From Gautieria morchelliformis (taxonomy: Eukaryota > Basidiomycota > Agaricomycetes > Gomphales > Gomphaceae): DNA of 64,000 nucleotides. The notes beneath the pieces are model-generated. The model had not been told where the DNA came from and ran no database searches. It saw only the letters and a program-made list of their open reading frames with translations. Positions 61,180-64,000 of the stretch are shown piece by piece (position 1 is the stretch's first letter; the number at the start of each line of letters is the position of its first letter). A program made the position numbers and the translations under genes. The stretch lies in assembly GCA_015179125.1 (NCBI GenBank), contig WHVA01000092.1:186001-250000 (forward strand), in the 5' to 3' direction.

Positions 61180-62115
61180 ATGCAGTCTCTCATCCTTGCC
61201 CTCGCCGCCAGTGGAGGTATGTATGTCCACGCGTGTCTGGCGAAACTCACACATGTTCGCGTCAGCTGTGGCGCTGTCTGTGCGCTCGCCCATCCCGTTG
61301 AGTGCGCCGCTCCGACCACGACAGATCGATCCTAGCCAAGTTCCCCCGCAGGTCCGTGCTCGCGCCGTGTCCTGTCCTCTCCTCGCGAGTCGCGTCACAG
61401 CACACTACTAACCCACGCATCAACAGTGTCAAACGCAGTGTGCCCCGATCGTCGCCGATCTCCAGGTGCGTCGTCCCAGTGCCTCAGCAGCCGGCACTGC
61501 TCAGCACTCAGCGCTGCATTCCAGAGCTGCACCACGAATCTCTGTGTGTGCACCTCGCAGGTCGCGAGCGACTACCAGGTGTGTCTGAACTGTCTGGCGA
61601 GCCTCGGGTCGAGTGCGACGATCAACTCGGACGTCGCGAACGCCGTATCCAGTGCGTTCCGCGTTCCTTCCGCTCACCCTCACCCGTAACGGCCCCCCTG
61701 ACACGACCCCGCAGCGTTCAATGCTGCTTGCGCATCCGTCAGCACAAGCATAGCCCTCATAACCGTACGCCCAGCCTCCCTTCCTCTCGCCCACACTTGC
61801 ACTCATAGCTATCTCGCTTAGGCACCACCCACCGGCACCAACGCCAACGCATCCGCCACAGCCCTCTCGGGCACCGCCGCGCCGACGCTCATTAGTTCCG
61901 GCACCGCGGCTAGTCCGCCCGCCTCGACACAGACAGCGCCCACCGCCGCATCGACTGGGTCAGCGGGCGCAGCGACTGGGTCAGCAGGCGCAGCGTCCGG
62001 GTCCGCGGCAGCTTCTGCGACGGCGACACCAAGCAAGGGATATGGCGACGGAGCACGGTTGAGCTGGCATGTGGTCGGCGCCCTGGCGCTTGGTGCTGTC
62101 GCGTATCTGTGGTGA
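61180..62115 (+). CDS. Secreted cysteine-rich protein with GPI-type C-terminus
   Basis: The ATG at 61180 encodes a signal peptide (MQSLILALAASG | AVALS). Exon 2 ends PSQVPPQ. Spliced exons then give CQTQCAPIVADLQ, SCTTNLCVCTSQVASDYQVC, LNCLASLGSSATINSD and FNAACASVSTSIALIT, holding eight cysteines in a pattern common in Agaricomycete extracellular proteins. The 59-bp intron after ADLQ (CAG|gtgcgt...tccag) is needed to keep the cysteine frame. A long Ser/Thr/Ala/Gly-rich stalk follows, then a hydrophobic end (WHVVGALALGAVAYLW), TGA at 62115, consistent with GPI attachment. Probably a cell-wall or surface protein; no enzyme motif. It is the only intact copy of the three in this region. Confidence 0.78.
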
Positions 62116-62537
62116 GGCGTAAGTTGTGGTAGTGGGATTTTTACGCACGCACAACTGGTATGACGTCATGAATATTTGACTAATAAATCTTGTACGAATA
62201 TTATGCCACTTGGCAGCTTGCCGCTTGACCTGCCGCTCAAACCAACTACTTGTGTCCTGCTCTGAGCTAGTGATGTGCAGGGCCCGGCTCGGCCCCAAAG
62301 TCCGTGCTTGGGGCTGGCTTGCTCGGGCTCGGGCTTGCCAAATCCTTGTCTGGAGATCCGGGCGGCACTTCGGTGCGATGACGCGTCGATGACGCGTCGC
62401 ACTCGAAGACAAAGGACCAATGGACAAGAGGAAGATAAGGGATATAGGAAATACAAGGACCAAAGGAGACAATAAGATTATAATTAGTACAAGCTTTCTT
62501 GTACATAAGGCAGTGACCAGAGGTCGCTGCGGGACAT
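62116..62537. other. Intergenic, no gene seen
   Basis: 3' flank of the secreted gene, leading into the repeat at 62538. Confidence 0.4.
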
Positions 62538-62648
62538 TAGGGCTGATCACAGTAGAGGATTTGGCTAGGATTTGATGAGGATTTGACGGAGGATTTCGAT
62601 TTTTTTAGAACACCCGACAATGCCCCGAAATCGCGATTTATCAGCGTT
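62538..62648 (+). repeat. ~110 bp dispersed repeat shared with 2770-2880 (inverted)
   Basis: tagggctgatcacagtagag, then direct aggatttg repeats, then a T-run. In this position it lies about 420 bp upstream of the gag-like ORF, so it may be the 5' terminal region of that retroelement. Confidence 0.65.
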
Positions 62649-63070
62649 TAAGTAGCGGAGCGTTCTTACACGCGGCGAATTCCGCCCCCGCCTGCAGGCT
62701 CTTTTGCCGCAGCATGCTGAGCCTTATCTCCTATTTTCTTCCTTCACTTCTGTACTTTTAACTGGCTGTAAGCAGCTCTCTCTCTCTCTTTTTCTCTTGA
62801 AGTTCGGCTGAACTTCACCACGCGAGTAGTCTCGAGTCCCGCTGGACATGTCAGCGTCCACGTCATTGGACCGTCATACGTGTCTCAGCGGACGGACCAC
62901 CCCTGCCTACTCAGTGACTCCGCGAGTCGCCCCTGTGCTTCGCTCGCCCGCAGCGCTCCCACATCGCACAGGTGTTTTTGATTTTTGCTCGCCAGCCGCA
63001 CTCGCACTAACCCGCGTTCAGTTTCCACGCTCGCGTTGCTTTCTCTTTTTGAAGAACATCTTGCTTCTCA

Positions 63071-64000
63071 ATGCTCAGTGATGGACAATCTACTCTGCCG
63101 AGTACCTCATCCCCTTCCACTGCGTCCGACCCCACTCGAATCGGCGCGGATTGCCTCCGAATCGTCGAGCGTAGGTGTGCAGGCGAAATTTTGACTGCCG
63201 ATGCCTCCTTGCTTTTCTTCAAACTCCTTCCCAACGGAGAAGCAGGAGAATCAGCTTACAAACGATACGTCGACCTTTGTGCAGAGATCGACAGGGAGTG
63301 CGCCACCGCCGCTACCAGAGGGGAAGGAGTTGCATCTGAGTCGATCCGTCGGTCATCAAAACTTCCCCATCGGAGAAAGCGGCTGGCCGAAGCTTCCTCA
63401 GGGGAGAGCTCGTTGGATGCGGACTCGACCCATTCCACTGCGCCTAAAAGAGCTCGACACCGACATCGTGACTCTGAAGAAGGAGATCAGGGAGCTAGAG
63501 CTCACAAAAAACCCGATGAATCAGAGTTTGCTTGGAACCGCGTCCCCGAATCGATGCTTCTCGTCGACCCATGCGTTGCGAAAACCCTGGCGCTTAAAGC
63601 CTATCATCTCATTGACCTTAAAGCTGCAAAAAGCAACCTTCTCTCCAGAGTCGACTGCCCCAACCTTCCAGAAGCGTTGTGGGCCGACATCTTGGCAGAC
63701 CGATTCATCGACCTGGACAAAATATATTCCGGATTCTATGCCCTTGAATCAGACCATCAGTTCACAGAATCCGTCGGAAGCATCGACATCACCATGTCAT
63801 CAGGTAGCGGCAGCTCCAAAGCCACCAGGAGAGTCGAGTCTCATGGCAAGTGGACCATCGCCTTCGCTGTTGCAAAAAAGGCTATGCTATATGTCTACCC
63901 TCACCGAGCCAGGGAAATTGATCGATACGAGGAATACATTCTCGGGCAATTCGCCGCCATGCATCATCCTGGGGAGCAGCGCAAAGTGCTTGATCTCGAC
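63071..64000 (+). CDS. Retroelement gag-like ORF, DIRS-type suspected, cut by the right edge
   Basis: Open from the ATG at 63071 (MLSDGQSTLPS) through the window end: 310 residues with no stop. The first half is variable and basic (KLPHRRKRLAE, APKRARHRHRDSEEGDQGAR). The second half is conserved-looking: RVPESMLLVDPCVAKTLALK, HGKWTIAFAVAKKAMLYVYP, HRAREIDRYEEYILGQFAAM, KVLDLD. I recall a similar W..AF.......F..R..E...Y...I...F pattern at the N-terminus of Agaricomycete DIRS/tyrosine-recombinase elements. No RT is visible in the window, so the class is provisional. Confidence 0.6.
   Translation, partial: MLSDGQSTLPSTSSPSTASDPTRIGADCLRIVERRCAGEILTADASLLFFKLLPNGEAGESAYKRYVDLCAEIDRECATAATRGEGVASESIRRSSKLPHRRKRLAEASSGESSLDADSTHSTAPKRARHRHRDSEEGDQGARAHKKPDESEFAWNRVPESMLLVDPCVAKTLALKAYHLIDLKAAKSNLLSRVDCPNLPEALWADILADRFIDLDKIYSGFYALESDHQFTESVGSIDITMSSGSGSSKATRRVESHGKWTIAFAVAKKAMLYVYPHRAREIDRYEEYILGQFAAMHHPGEQRKVLDLD

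Noticed and set aside
61440..61460. Continuous frame giving extra cysteines (CLSSRHC) in the secreted protein
   Set aside because: A 59-bp GT-AG intron gives the family-like spacing CQTQC...SCTTNLCVC, and the corresponding bases in unit 1 also keep intron signals.
1..64000. CRISPR arrays, bacterial operons or rRNA/tRNA genes
   Set aside because: No regularly spaced repeats or rRNA-like sequence were seen. Gene structure is eukaryotic. tRNAs could not be excluded without a covariance search.

Overview
The window looks like a chromosomal segment of a basidiomycete fungus, probably an Agaricomycete. Genes carry many 45-85 bp introns with GT(A/G)NGT donors. The conserved proteins have fungal architectures (Mon2, Kin1 with a KA1 tail, PAC1/LIS1, Zn2Cys6, Topors-like RING, WFQNQR homeodomain). 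The transposon content (Ty3/gypsy LTRs, PIF/Harbinger, Tad-like LINE, a DIRS-like gag) also fits. All identifications rest on reading translations; no database search was run.

Layout. 1-2.9 kb: retroelement debris. A gypsy LTR and gag run off the left edge, a Harbinger transposase fragment follows, then a deleted second gypsy copy. 3-22.6 kb: a conserved block with MON2 (-), a magnesium-dependent phosphatase-1-like HAD enzyme (+), a short Zn2Cys6 protein (-), a Rieske-DUF455 fusion (-) that diverges over 68 bp from a RING E3 (+), a homeodomain factor (-), and a membrane-anchored gamma-glutamylcyclotransferase-like protein (+). 22.6-29.5 kb: gene-poor, with two ~1 kb direct repeats bounded by palindromes that flank a frameshifted BAHD-like acyltransferase. 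29.5-46.3 kb: KIN1-type kinase (+), xylulokinase (-), PAC1/LIS1 (-), and two tandem amino-acid/GABA-type permeases (+).

46.5-62.1 kb is the accessory region. A two-gene module is present three times: a minus-strand gene of an unrecognised family built from repeated ~145-residue beta-rich units ('family U'), and a plus-strand secreted cysteine-rich, GPI-type protein. Unit 1 carries a ~0.6 kb inversion and a broken secreted gene. In unit 2 the secreted gene has been replaced by a LINE that holds an LTR that holds a foldback MITE. A 948 bp solo LTR separates units 2 and 3. Only unit 3 has an intact secreted gene. From 62.5 kb a repeat shared with the left end precedes a gag-like ORF that runs off the right edge.

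The genes do not form one pathway. The conserved ones cover Golgi trafficking, polarity kinase, dynein regulation, pentose metabolism, ubiquitination and transcription. The most unusual items are the family U/secreted-protein module, the Rieske-DUF455 fusion, an exonised splice acceptor in the RING gene, a 12-nt homeobox exon and several apparent GC-AG introns.
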